A stretch of 64,000 bases of DNA, from assembly GCA_045580325.1 (NCBI GenBank), contig JAZNNR010000012.1, positions 7,374-71,373 of the forward strand, given 5' to 3'. Every line of letters starts with the position of its first letter. Position 1 is the stretch's first letter. The DNA comes from SIG672 sp045580325. GTDB taxonomy: Bacteria > Bacillota > Clostridia > Oscillospirales > CAG-272. The position numbers and the translations under genes are program-made. A model generated the notes under the pieces. The model was not told the DNA's origin and searched no databases. It saw nothing but the letters and a program-made list of their open reading frames with translations. This document shows, piece after piece, positions 55,604 to 63,378 of the stretch.

Positions 55604-56611
55604 TTATTTCGCCCCCATTCTTATTCTCGGGTCAATGAAACCGTAGCTTATGTCGATAACTATACCTGCAGTAAGGCTAACCAGCGTATAGAAACCGGAG
55701 AGCAGCATAAAGAAGTCGTAATCCTGGAAGGTGATGGAGTTAAGATAAAGTCCGCCAACACCGTTGATAGCAAACATTCTTTCGATGATGAGCGATCCCG
55801 AAAGTACCGATACAAATTCACTGAGTATCGACGGGAAAATAACTACCATCGAGTTACGCATAGCGTGGCGATAGATAGCCTGACGCTTTGTCAGACCCTT
55901 CGTTCTCGCAAGAAGCATAAACTCTCCTGTAAGTACCTCCGAAAGCTCTGCACGCGTATAACGCGCATATCCTGCAATAGAACCGAGGCAGAGCGCGAAA
56001 ACTGCGGGAATCATCGAATGGAATACTTCCCACGTAAAATACTCGTTACTCGTTAGCATAGTAAGCGGGAACCAACCGAGCTTAAAGCAGAATACGTACT
56101 GAAGCATAAGCGCAAGTACTACCGAAGGAATAGATATAAGTAGGATTATAAAAATATTGATAAGCTGGTCCTGCCACTTATTCTTTTTAAGCGCGGCAAG
56201 AATACCGAGCCCGAGACCGATCGGTACTCCTATAAGGGTCGAGTAAATATTTATAAGTATCGTCGGAGGAAGATGGCTTACGAATACGTCCCACAGGTTC
56301 ATATTAAGATACTCGCCGTAGGTAGTCGCAATACCGAAGTCACCCTTTGTGATTATTCTTTTAAGGTATGTACCGTACTGAATGAGTATCGGGACTCTGT
56401 CATAGTCGTAAACTCCGTTTTCGCCCTCACGAATGTTGGTAATCCAACCTCTTCCTTCGAGAGTTTTCATAACTACTATGGGGTCCTGTCCCGGAAGAGC
56501 ATTAGTAGGGATCGGAAGAAGCTTGATGAGCACAAAACACATCGTAAAAATGATGATGAATGTGAACAACATCAGACCAAGACGCTTCGACACATATTTA
56601 AACATATACAT
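55604..56611 (-). CDS. oppB: Oligopeptide ABC transporter permease OppB
   Basis: Permease of 335 aa, slightly longer than usual. First helix at residues 8-30 (KRLGLMLFTFIIIFTMCFVL), a periplasmic-type loop with a small extra stretch (GRGWITNIREGENGVYDYDR), then the five-helix core (LPPTILINIYSTLIGVPIGLG-type) and the EAA loop LARTKGLTKRQAIYRHAMRN. It starts at an ATG with GAGGAG 10 nt upstream. A 350-bp gap containing a hairpin separates it from oppA, so permease levels may be lower than those of the binding protein. Confidence 0.94.
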   Translation of the reverse strand: MYMFKYVSKRLGLMLFTFIIIFTMCFVLIKLLPIPTNALPGQDPIVVMKTLEGRGWITNIREGENGVYDYDRVPILIQYGTYLKRIITKGDFGIATTYGEYLNMNLWDVFVSHLPPTILINIYSTLIGVPIGLGLGILAALKKNKWQDQLINIFIILLISIPSVVLALMLQYVFCFKLGWFPLTMLTSNEYFTWEVFHSMIPAVFALCLGSIAGYARYTRAELSEVLTGEFMLLARTKGLTKRQAIYRHAMRNSMVVIFPSILSEFVSVLSGSLIIERMFAINGVGGLYLNSITFQDYDFFMLLSGFYTLVSLTAGIVIDISYGFIDPRIRMGAK

Positions 56612-56887
56612 AGTTTTTTCTCCTCTGTTATGTTGTTTTCAAGTTCATAGTTTCAGGGCAAGTAAAATTCTATTACTAAAAATGCCCAACGCACACTAAA
56701 GCAGTGCTCGCTGTTAAATTTCATATTTAAATCAAATTTATTGTGCAAATACTTTTGCTTTTTTATCTTTTTAACTTTTACCGTGTGGCTGTTTTATAAG
56801 CAGCCTTTATTTTTCGAGGGCTTTTTTGCAATAAATATGCAATTTTTATCTTTTTTTCGATTTTTATAGGGGATTTATTAAATTACA

Positions 56888-56921
56888 AATCAGCGGTGAG
56901 CACATTGGCTCACCGCCGATT
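56888..56921 (-). other. Intercistronic hairpin between oppA and oppB
   Basis: AATCAGCGGTGAGC/GCTCACCGCCGATT, a 14-bp stem with one mismatch and a 6-nt loop. On the minus strand it is followed by a weak TTTGTAATTT tail, so it may be a leaky terminator or an mRNA-stabilising structure. The rest of the 56612-56961 gap is AT-rich with no ORF seen. Confidence 0.65.
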
Positions 56922-56961
56922 GCTTTTATTCAAATAATCTTACTTTATTAGTCAGCTAAAA

Positions 56962-59577
56962 TTATTCAGACTTCTTGTACTCGGATTCGAGGTTGTTATT
57001 GTGATCCTTAACGAACTGTGTCCATTCAGCATCAGTGTAGTTAACTTCCATGTATCTGATTCCGCCGAAGCCCATGAATACGTTTTCTACGTCAGAGAAG
57101 TAAGAGAACTTAGCGCCGAGGAAGGATCCGCCGGAGTCTGCGATAAGCATTACAGAGCGGCTTTCCTTGATGGTGAGCTCTTCAAGAGCGGAGAGAATGG
57201 TAAGTCTTGCTTCAGCAGGAGCAAATCCAGCATCCCAGTTGTACTTCTGGGGCTGTTCTTCTTCAGTTGCAAGACCGTTGAGGCAGTAGTACCAGTTCTG
57301 AACGCTCATAGTGATTGTTTCGCCAGCACCCTCATAATCGCCTGCAGGCATTGTGAGAGTCATATCGATAGCGGAAGTATCCCAGTACATGTGGTAGTTA
57401 AGGCTATCGTCAGGGTTAACGAATGCACCGATGATATCGAAGGGGTTGAAGGGGTTACCGGAGAATCCGTAACCGAAACCGATCTGTGTATCGCCCGAAC
57501 GGAATGCTTCTGCCCACTTGGAGCCTGCAGATGCGTCGAATACAACGTCGATCTTGTCTTCAAGAGCTGTGCCCTTTGTAAGATCATCGAGAATGCCCTG
57601 GATATATGTAGCGCGGAAACGCTGCTTATCGTTGTCTGCGGAAGAACCGTAAACGAGAGTGATGTTCTTGGAAGCATCATAGCCGTACTTTGCAGCATCA
57701 GCTGTGAGGATTGCAATAGCTTCCTTCATCTTCTCTTTTGCAAGAGTGGGGTTGTAACCTGTGAGTGCATCGTAAGCGTCGTCAAGAGAGAGTCCCTTGA
57801 GGTCGCCTGTGGACCACTTACCGTCTGCGCCCTGTGTGAATCCGTATGCACGGAGAATACCTTCCTTAGCCTTTGCAGTGTTACGGTACTGACCGCCGTC
57901 TGCAAGAGTGGAAGAGTTTTCGATGTCATAGTAGTAAGCAACGTTTACGAGACCGAAGCAAGGAATAGAGGAACCGGGCCAGATCTTTTCAACGATGTCG
58001 CTTCTGTTAAGAGCGAGGTTGAACGCATGTCTGAATTCCTGAATTGCAAGGATACCGTTGTTGTTGCCGCTTGCCTTAAGAACGTCGAGGTTACTGTAAA
58101 GCTGCATACCGAAGGTACCGGTAGCTGTAGATGTGTAGTAAACGTACTTGGAGTCTACGTACTCTGCTGCATTTTCTGTCTGGAGAGAGCTATCGTCGTA
58201 TGTTCCGTTGAGGAAGCCCATCCAACCGGTAGACCATTCGTCGATCTTACGGCAGTTGATAGCTGTGATGTTGTACTGGTTCTTGTACTGCTCCATATTG
58301 TAGCCGTACCAGTTTTCGTTCTTAACGAGCTTGTAGTGAGAACCTGCTTCGAATTCAACGAGCTTGTAGGGTCCCCAGCTTGCTGTTGTTTCGAGAGAAG
58401 AGTTGTAGTTGCTGGTCCAAAGTGTAGCACCTTCTGCAGGCTGCTTCTTGCACTTTTCATAGAGATCCTTCTTTACGAGGGGAAGGCTTGCCATGTAGTA
58501 AGCTGCCTGGTAAGAGAGTGTGCCGTCTTCCTTGAGAAGAGCGAATGCCTTGTCAAGGCAGATAACGATAGCGTTTTCGCTGTCGATGGAGTAAATACCA
58601 ACGGTATTCCAATCTACTTCATCACCGTAGCCGGAAATGTGGAAGAGTGTTTCCTTGAAGAGTTCTTCCTGCTCGGTCTCGGTGAGAGTGCTCCAGTCGA
58701 TACCGAAGGGCATAAGAGCGTAAGCTACGAGTTCTTTAGCAGCTTCCATATTTTCTTCAGTGATGAGTGTGTAGCCATATTCATTTGCAGCGTCTTCGAT
58801 AACCTTAAGAGCGGCAATAGCCTCTGCAGAGCCAACGTAATCGTTGATAAGCTCGTTAAGAGAATATGCAGCAAGTGTCATTTCGGTAGTTGTTGTGTTA
58901 AGATAAACTTCAGCACCGTTCAGATCGAAGGAATAATCAGGTGTCTCACCGCTTCCGTACGGAGGAACGATGGGAGCATAGATAGGAGCGCCGGAGAAGA
59001 AGTATTCTCTGGAGTTCTTGATTCTGAGGGTATCGTAGTATGTGTTACCACGGAAGTTCATGAACTTAGGATCGAGCTGCTGCTGCATAGAATATACGAA
59101 GTCAGCTGCCTTGATGGGTGTACCATCATCCCACTTGAGGTCGTTACGAAGAGTGATCTTCCAAGCATATCCGCCTTCTGTCTTCTGCGCGTCGGTATAT
59201 CCCCACTTAGCGTCAACAGTAGAAGTTACGTCTTCGAGTTTGGTTGCTGCGGAATAGTTAGTTGTGTAAGCACCGTTAACTATACCAGCCTTGTTGATGG
59301 AGCCGTCTTCATTGAACTTCTTGTTGTCTACGAACTTATAGTCATAGTCAAAGAAGGAAGAACCAATGTAGCTCATGATCTGAGTATCATTGTTGTCGGC
59401 ATAGGTGAGTTCGTTCCAGTTACTGGGCATTGTGATTGTTGTTGTATTGTACTGCGCCTGCTTGAGAGCTGTAGGAATAACTTCCTGAGGATCCTTAGGA
59501 CCGCAGCTTGCTATCATAATAGCAACCAATGTCAAACACAAAACCATAGTAAACATGGACTTAAATGTTTTTTTCAT
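56962..59577 (-). CDS. oppA: Peptide ABC transporter substrate-binding lipoprotein OppA
   Basis: Extracellular solute-binding protein of the SBP_bac_5 family, 871 aa against a usual 530-600. Lipobox IASCG puts the lipidated Cys at residue 25. Family features are WKITLRNDLKWDDGTPIKAADFVYS, SWGPYKLVEFEAGSHYKLVKNENWY and AFNLALNRSDIV. Extra length is spread over several insertions, for example residues 235-340 (many acidic residues, ALKVIEDAANEYGY). It is the first gene of the opp operon with a strong GGAGGACAT site 6 nt from the ATG and its own consensus-like promoter. Substrates are probably oligopeptides; enlarged lobes could suit longer or unusual ligands. Confidence 0.93.
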   Translation of the reverse strand: MKKTFKSMFTMVLCLTLVAIMIASCGPKDPQEVIPTALKQAQYNTTTITMPSNWNELTYADNNDTQIMSYIGSSFFDYDYKFVDNKKFNEDGSINKAGIVNGAYTTNYSAATKLEDVTSTVDAKWGYTDAQKTEGGYAWKITLRNDLKWDDGTPIKAADFVYSMQQQLDPKFMNFRGNTYYDTLRIKNSREYFFSGAPIYAPIVPPYGSGETPDYSFDLNGAEVYLNTTTTEMTLAAYSLNELINDYVGSAEAIAALKVIEDAANEYGYTLITEENMEAAKELVAYALMPFGIDWSTLTETEQEELFKETLFHISGYGDEVDWNTVGIYSIDSENAIVICLDKAFALLKEDGTLSYQAAYYMASLPLVKKDLYEKCKKQPAEGATLWTSNYNSSLETTASWGPYKLVEFEAGSHYKLVKNENWYGYNMEQYKNQYNITAINCRKIDEWSTGWMGFLNGTYDDSSLQTENAAEYVDSKYVYYTSTATGTFGMQLYSNLDVLKASGNNNGILAIQEFRHAFNLALNRSDIVEKIWPGSSIPCFGLVNVAYYYDIENSSTLADGGQYRNTAKAKEGILRAYGFTQGADGKWSTGDLKGLSLDDAYDALTGYNPTLAKEKMKEAIAILTADAAKYGYDASKNITLVYGSSADNDKQRFRATYIQGILDDLTKGTALEDKIDVVFDASAGSKWAEAFRSGDTQIGFGYGFSGNPFNPFDIIGAFVNPDDSLNYHMYWDTSAIDMTLTMPAGDYEGAGETITMSVQNWYYCLNGLATEEEQPQKYNWDAGFAPAEARLTILSALEELTIKESRSVMLIADSGGSFLGAKFSYFSDVENVFMGFGGIRYMEVNYTDAEWTQFVKDHNNNLESEYKKSE

Positions 59578-59707
59578 AATATGTCCTCCATTATGAATTT
59601 TGATATTATTTCATACCCGCCAAATCTATTTTATACCGAGCAGGGTCTTCCCTCGACAAAACCCTGTTCAACATAAGAATAGACTGCGCGATCTTATGAA
59701 TAGTTTA

Positions 59708-59736
59708 ATTGTAGCACACAAAATTTAATTTGTCAA
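59708..59736 (-). promoter_or_regulatory. Promoter of the opp operon
   Basis: On the minus strand TTGACA (59736-59731), 17 nt, TACAAT (59713-59708). The leader of about 120 nt contains a small hairpin CAGGGT/ACCCTG. No other signal was recognised in it. Confidence 0.82.
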
Positions 59737-59902
59737 CATCTTATTCGACTAAATGTAAAAAAAATACTTAATAAATACACAGAAAAGCATTTTTTCACTT
59801 CAAAAACGTATAATAATAAAATTTTTATACATTTGGCATTTATACTACCTATTATATATGCTGCGTAAAACATTTATTTCTTCTGCAGCTCTCAAAAGAA
59901 TA

Positions 59903-59932
59903 AAACCTCCGTACTTTTCAGCACGGAGGTTA
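59903..59932 (-). terminator. Terminator of the cohesin-like surface protein gene
   Basis: On the minus strand the stem AACCTCCGT/ACGGAGGTT with a 10-nt loop is followed by TTATTC. It lies about 115 bp after the stop at 60048. Between them and on to the opp promoter (59578-60047) I see no gene, only AT-rich sequence. Confidence 0.75.
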
Positions 59933-60047
59933 GTTTTGATTTTCGTAAATTACTTCGGTATCATTACATCGCATTTTGTAAAAGCCGTCAAGATAAAACC
60001 GCTTTGATTATGAGCTTCATACTCACAGTTACATGAATGCTGTTTGT

Positions 60048-61430
60048 TTATACCTTTTTATTTTTCTTTATTATAATAAGGAATATTCCGGCAGCTATAA
60101 GGACTACTGCAACGACCCCTATTACTATATATACTGTAGGGAAATCTCGGTTTTCGCCGTCATCATCGGGGGTTATTACAGGAATTTCTTTGTCAATAGG
60201 CTCTAATTTTACCTTTTTCACGTATCCGCAAGTCGAGCAGGTGTAGTGCTTCTCTCCCGCCGCGTCTGCCGTGGGTTCTTTAACTACACTTCCTTTATCA
60301 AAGGTGTGTGCTTCCTTCTGTCCAGACTCACCGCAGCTACAGTTCTGATGGTGTCCGTCAGCATCAGTGATATAATCGCCCTCGTATTTATGCTCGTGCG
60401 TCTTTGCGGGTGTTATTTCATAATTACAAACAGTACAAAGCTGTGGTGTTTCTTCGGTCGCCTCAGGTCCTGCGGTGTGGGCGACCACTTGATCCTTCGC
60501 GCCGCAAATGGAGCAAGCGTGCCAATGTCCGTCCTTATCCGAAGACCAACTGTCAGAGTAAGAATGTGCTACTGTGCGGGTGTATCCGCAAACGTTGCAG
60601 TCTTCATCACAGGCATTGTCATAGGTATGCGTATTACAAGAAACAAAAACGATATTAGCGTTCGCTACGGGTTCATTACCTTCGCCTATTTTGATCTTAT
60701 CCCAGCCTGATTTTTGTCCTTTGTAATGTATATCGGCAAGCGCATCGCAAGAGCTGAATGCAAAAGCGCCAATGCTCGTTACGCCTTCGTTTATAACGAC
60801 TGTTTTAATGGAATCCTTGTTTGAATACCAAGGAGCCGCGTCCGAATTTGTATAATCATACATATCCCCGCTTCCCGAGATTGTAAGCACTCCGCTTGCA
60901 AGGTCAAGAGCCCAAGTGAGATTATCGCCGCAAGCACCAGAAGTTTCGGTGTGCTGTGGCTCTCCCTTAACGACTATTTTACCGTTTTGCACACTGAGCT
61001 CAACAGCCTCATAATTTTCGTTTATAGATTCTCTTACTATAACCTCAATTTCATATTCTCCGGGAGCTGCATTCTCGGCAACAGTAAATGTAAATGTCGC
61101 TAAAACACCGTCCTTTGTAACGTTTTTACTTCCGTCCCAAACGAAGTTTTTAGCCGCTGTAAAACCGCTGAACAAAGTTCCTTTCTTTGTTTCGGTCAGT
61201 GTCAAAGCAGTAGTATCATACTTCAAGGAAACAAGCAGTCCCGCAATTCCGGGATTGTTTTTTATTGTCAGCTGCAAAGACACAGTCTCGCCTTTTTCTG
61301 CTTCTGCGCTGTCAAAGCCAATGGTTGGAGTTTTTTCGCCCGCGGCAAAAAAAGTTACCGTACCTACAGCTGCAAGTATCAGAATTAAAATTAAAATCAA
61401 AATTAAAGTACGTAATAAAATATGTTTCAT
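60048..61430 (-). CDS. Cohesin-like, Cys-rich membrane-anchored surface protein
   Basis: A 460-aa exported protein. An unusual signal segment MKHILLRTLILILILILILA is followed by a cohesin-type beta-sandwich (residues 35-153: EKGETVSLQLTIKNNPGIAGL, SLKYDTTALTLTETKKGTLF). Next is a BspA/LRR_5-like stretch (residues 165-255: GSGDMYDYTNSDAAPWYSNK, VVINEGVTSIGAFAFSSC). Then come Cys/His-rich modules (CDEDCNVCGYTR, GHWHACSICG, GHHQNCSCGESG, KHYTCSTCGYVKK). A proline/acidic linker, one membrane helix (about 430-455) and a Lys-rich tail end the protein. The Cys modules resemble those of the giant repeat protein. Cohesins bind dockerins in cellulosomes, but no dockerin is seen in the window. The ATG has AGGAAGG upstream. 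Role: probably cell-surface scaffolding or adhesion. Confidence 0.85.
   Translation of the reverse strand: MKHILLRTLILILILILILAAVGTVTFFAAGEKTPTIGFDSAEAEKGETVSLQLTIKNNPGIAGLLVSLKYDTTALTLTETKKGTLFSGFTAAKNFVWDGSKNVTKDGVLATFTFTVAENAAPGEYEIEVIVRESINENYEAVELSVQNGKIVVKGEPQHTETSGACGDNLTWALDLASGVLTISGSGDMYDYTNSDAAPWYSNKDSIKTVVINEGVTSIGAFAFSSCDALADIHYKGQKSGWDKIKIGEGNEPVANANIVFVSCNTHTYDNACDEDCNVCGYTRTVAHSYSDSWSSDKDGHWHACSICGAKDQVVAHTAGPEATEETPQLCTVCNYEITPAKTHEHKYEGDYITDADGHHQNCSCGESGQKEAHTFDKGSVVKEPTADAAGEKHYTCSTCGYVKKVKLEPIDKEIPVITPDDDGENRDFPTVYIVIGVVAVVLIAAGIFLIIIKKNKKV
61383..61406 (-). repeat. Hexanucleotide repeat in the signal-peptide coding region
   Basis: Four units of AATTAA (one reads AATCAA) encode the alternating Leu-Ile run of the signal segment. 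Slippage by whole units would lengthen or shorten the hydrophobic core without a frameshift. Confidence 0.6.
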
Positions 61431-61444
61431 TTCAACCTTCCTAC

Positions 61445-61487
61445 TATGGTTCTGAGACTACCGTTTACCTTCGGTGTCGTAACCATA
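61445..61487 (-). promoter_or_regulatory. Structured leader element before the cohesin-like gene
   Basis: On the minus strand the outer stem TATGGTT/AACCATA (7 bp) encloses an inner stem GACACCG/CGGT-A-GTC with an 8-nt loop. It is separated by short unpaired segments and ends about 6 nt before the AGGAAGG ribosome site. It could modulate translation; no known class was recognised. Confidence 0.45.
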
Positions 61488-61528
61488 ATTTGTTATATAT
61501 TTTCACCGTAATCCTCGCTTCTTACTGC

Positions 61529-61557
61529 ATTATAGCATACTTTTTAGGTGATTGCAA
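61529..61557 (-). promoter_or_regulatory. Promoter of the cohesin-like gene
   Basis: On the minus strand TTGCAA (61557-61552), 17 nt, TATAAT (61534-61529), giving a leader of about 90 nt. Confidence 0.75.
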
Positions 61558-61644
61558 TATAAAAATGCTCGCCTTCGTGAACGGGATTTTATTTATGACC
61601 GACAATTAAAACGGAACCGGTGCAAAAACTGATCTTCTTTATGT

Positions 61645-62205
61645 TTACTCTAAAGAAAAACGATTCTCAATAAATTCAGTCATTTCCTTAATTTCATTTG
61701 CATCTGTTTTACAAATATAGTCAAGGTCTATAGCATATACCCATAAATATGCAATTTGACATTTTTCATCCGAAATACCGACCATTCCAAAGTATTTGGG
61801 GTAAAATGTGTCATCAAATTTTGCTACTTTGAAATCAAATCCCGCAACGGAAAACTCCGCAAGGGGAATTGTGTAAAACGCATCATCTCCCTCGTTTTTT
61901 TGCGGTTCATCAAGATATGTGTATGCAGTTTTAAGTCGCTCTTTTTCTTTTAAAAAGATTTCTTCTTCATAGCTTACAATCAACTGTATTGAAGATTCAG
62001 CGAACAAGCCATCACTTTTTTTGGAATAATACTCAACTTCTTTATAGTTTGGGAGTTCCTCTAATTCGGGCATAAATAAGCTTGCGCAACACTCCTCTAC
62101 GTCGGCAGCATAATTTTCGATATTGTTATCAATTTTAACGCTAGCACAAGAAGAAAGAGTTATCGTAATAATCAGAGCAAGCATTATGGATAAGGTTTTT
62201 TTCAT
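61645..62205 (-). CDS. Small lipoprotein of unknown function
   Basis: A 186-aa lipoprotein. The signal peptide KTLSIMLALIITITLSSCAS has a lipobox LSSC with the Cys near residue 20. The mature part is acidic and mixed alpha/beta (EVEYYSKKSDGLFAESSIQL, FDFKVAKFDDTFYPKYFGMVG); no family is recognised. I chose the ATG at 62205 because AAAGGCGGTGA lies 5 nt upstream and the lipobox is then at a normal distance; the frame stays open to 62247. It starts 23 bp after the stop of the preceding minus-strand gene, so the two are probably co-transcribed. The region is more AT-rich than the core of the window. Confidence 0.75.
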   Translation of the reverse strand: MKKTLSIMLALIITITLSSCASVKIDNNIENYAADVEECCASLFMPELEELPNYKEVEYYSKKSDGLFAESSIQLIVSYEEEIFLKEKERLKTAYTYLDEPQKNEGDDAFYTIPLAEFSVAGFDFKVAKFDDTFYPKYFGMVGISDEKCQIAYLWVYAIDLDYICKTDANEIKEMTEFIENRFSLE

Positions 62206-62228
62206 ACAATCACCGCCTTTCAGTTTTA

Positions 62229-63104
62229 TTAAGTCCTCAAACTCCAATATTCAACAAAATCAAAGTAATTTTTTCTCATCACTTCATCCAAATCACCGGG
62301 AGAAGCAAGAGTGGCAAGAGGAAGCTCTATATGCACATGGTCAAAAAACTCGTTATCAAATCGATGCTCACGTATTTCGGAAGAATCCAAAGGAATAACA
62401 TAAAGCTCCTGCGCCATTCCATCGCATTTCCCTACGCATACATTCACTCCAAAATGCTCAAGTCCTTCGTGGTCTTTGTATTTAATTACGTCATAGTTAT
62501 GTACGAAACACGGAAAAGACAGATCATCACATCTGCGCGGGCAGATCTCTTTACACTCCGAACACATAATTTCAGAGTCGCAATCAGCAGGATTTCTATA
62601 ATCCGACACTTCCAAAACGGTCTTGTTCGCTCCAAGCACGCATTCTGCATATGCATCTTCTTCAAATTTATCATTCTCCGAAAACACTTTACGCTTAATG
62701 ATCCTATACCGACTTTTTTCGGTTTCTTTTACGTCTATATCTGCGTATTCTTCATAAAAACGGTCAATACAAGCAAGTGCCGCTTGATAAGATGTGCATA
62801 GATATTTTTCTTCGTATGCCTCCTGCGTATCTTTGATACAAAGTTCATATACAAACCCCTCGGGCGCTTCAATAAAGCGTGAAAAATTCTCTCTTTCATA
62901 TTCGATATAAACCTTTGCTAACGACGCAACATCAGAGTTAGCAATACCCGAAAAACGCTCCAACAAATCTATACGTGTATCAAATGAGGGAGCATATCTG
63001 TATATAATTTGTAAAAGTTCACTTTCCTTGAACTGATGATTTGTTTCTTTGATCTTCGCCTTTAGCTCATCTGAAGGCAGTAATTCTAAAATTTCGTCAA
63101 CCAT
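62229..63104 (-). CDS. Hypothetical cytoplasmic protein with a Cys cluster
   Basis: A 291-aa acidic protein I do not recognise. The N-terminal 100 residues are helical (VDEILELLPSDELKAKIKETN). Residues of about 180-205 carry a cysteine cluster (MCSECKEICPRRCDDLSFPC) that may bind zinc or an iron-sulfur cluster. The C-terminal part is beta-rich (DHVHIELPLATLASPGD). No signal peptide or membrane helix is seen. I chose the ATG at 63104 because GGAGGCGATCAAGTA precedes it; the frame stays open to 63143 without a better site. Unlike its neighbour to the left it is not exported. A palindromic repeat array lies directly upstream. Confidence 0.7.
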   Translation of the reverse strand: MVDEILELLPSDELKAKIKETNHQFKESELLQIIYRYAPSFDTRIDLLERFSGIANSDVASLAKVYIEYERENFSRFIEAPEGFVYELCIKDTQEAYEEKYLCTSYQAALACIDRFYEEYADIDVKETEKSRYRIIKRKVFSENDKFEEDAYAECVLGANKTVLEVSDYRNPADCDSEIMCSECKEICPRRCDDLSFPCFVHNYDVIKYKDHEGLEHFGVNVCVGKCDGMAQELYVIPLDSSEIREHRFDNEFFDHVHIELPLATLASPGDLDEVMRKNYFDFVEYWSLRT

Positions 63105-63186
63105 TACTTGATCGCCTCCCTGTCTTGTATTATTATAGCACACTTCGGGGCGGTTTGCAAGATTAAAGATAGAATTTTAAGTTTTG

Positions 63187-63358
63187 AGTGATATGCTGAC
63201 TTCGTCAGCGTGATATTTTTGCTCGCGCAAAAGTGATATTGAAGCCTTATGACTTCAGTGATATTATATTCGCCCCTAACTGCCCGAAGGGTAATATCAC
63301 TCGGCATAAGCCGAATATCACTGCAAGGTAATATCACTCGCCGAAGGCGAATATAACT
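63187..63358. repeat. Palindromic array of AGTGATAT / ATATCACT units
   Basis: Four direct octamers (AGTGATAT at 63187, 63232 and 63257, CGTGATAT at 63209) are followed by four inverted ones (ATATCACT at 63294, 63315 and 63331, ATATAACT at 63351). Small hairpins lie between most units (CTGAC/GTCAG, GAAG/CTTC, CGGC/GCCG, CGCC/GGCG). The whole 172 bp can fold into one long arm. It looks like a dispersed, miniature palindromic repeat of Clostridia. It is non-coding and fills most of the 63105-63378 gap. Confidence 0.75.
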
Positions 63359-63378
63359 GAAAAAAGATGCCACTCGTC

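Noticed and set aside
57001..59676. 891-codon open frame on the plus strand opposite oppA
   Set aside because: It mirrors oppA almost exactly. The composition (Cys/Val-rich, no domain, no signal peptide, no ribosome site) is that of an antisense shadow created by the codon bias of oppA.
59950..60047. Short minus-strand frame reading HSCNCEYEAHNQSG
   Set aside because: It has a Cys-rich look but no start codon or ribosome site and overlaps the 3' end of the cohesin-like gene out of frame; too short to call a pseudogene.
63187..63358. Octamer array considered as a CRISPR or iteron origin
   Set aside because: Units are only 8 bp and half are inverted with hairpins between them; there is no rep gene nearby.
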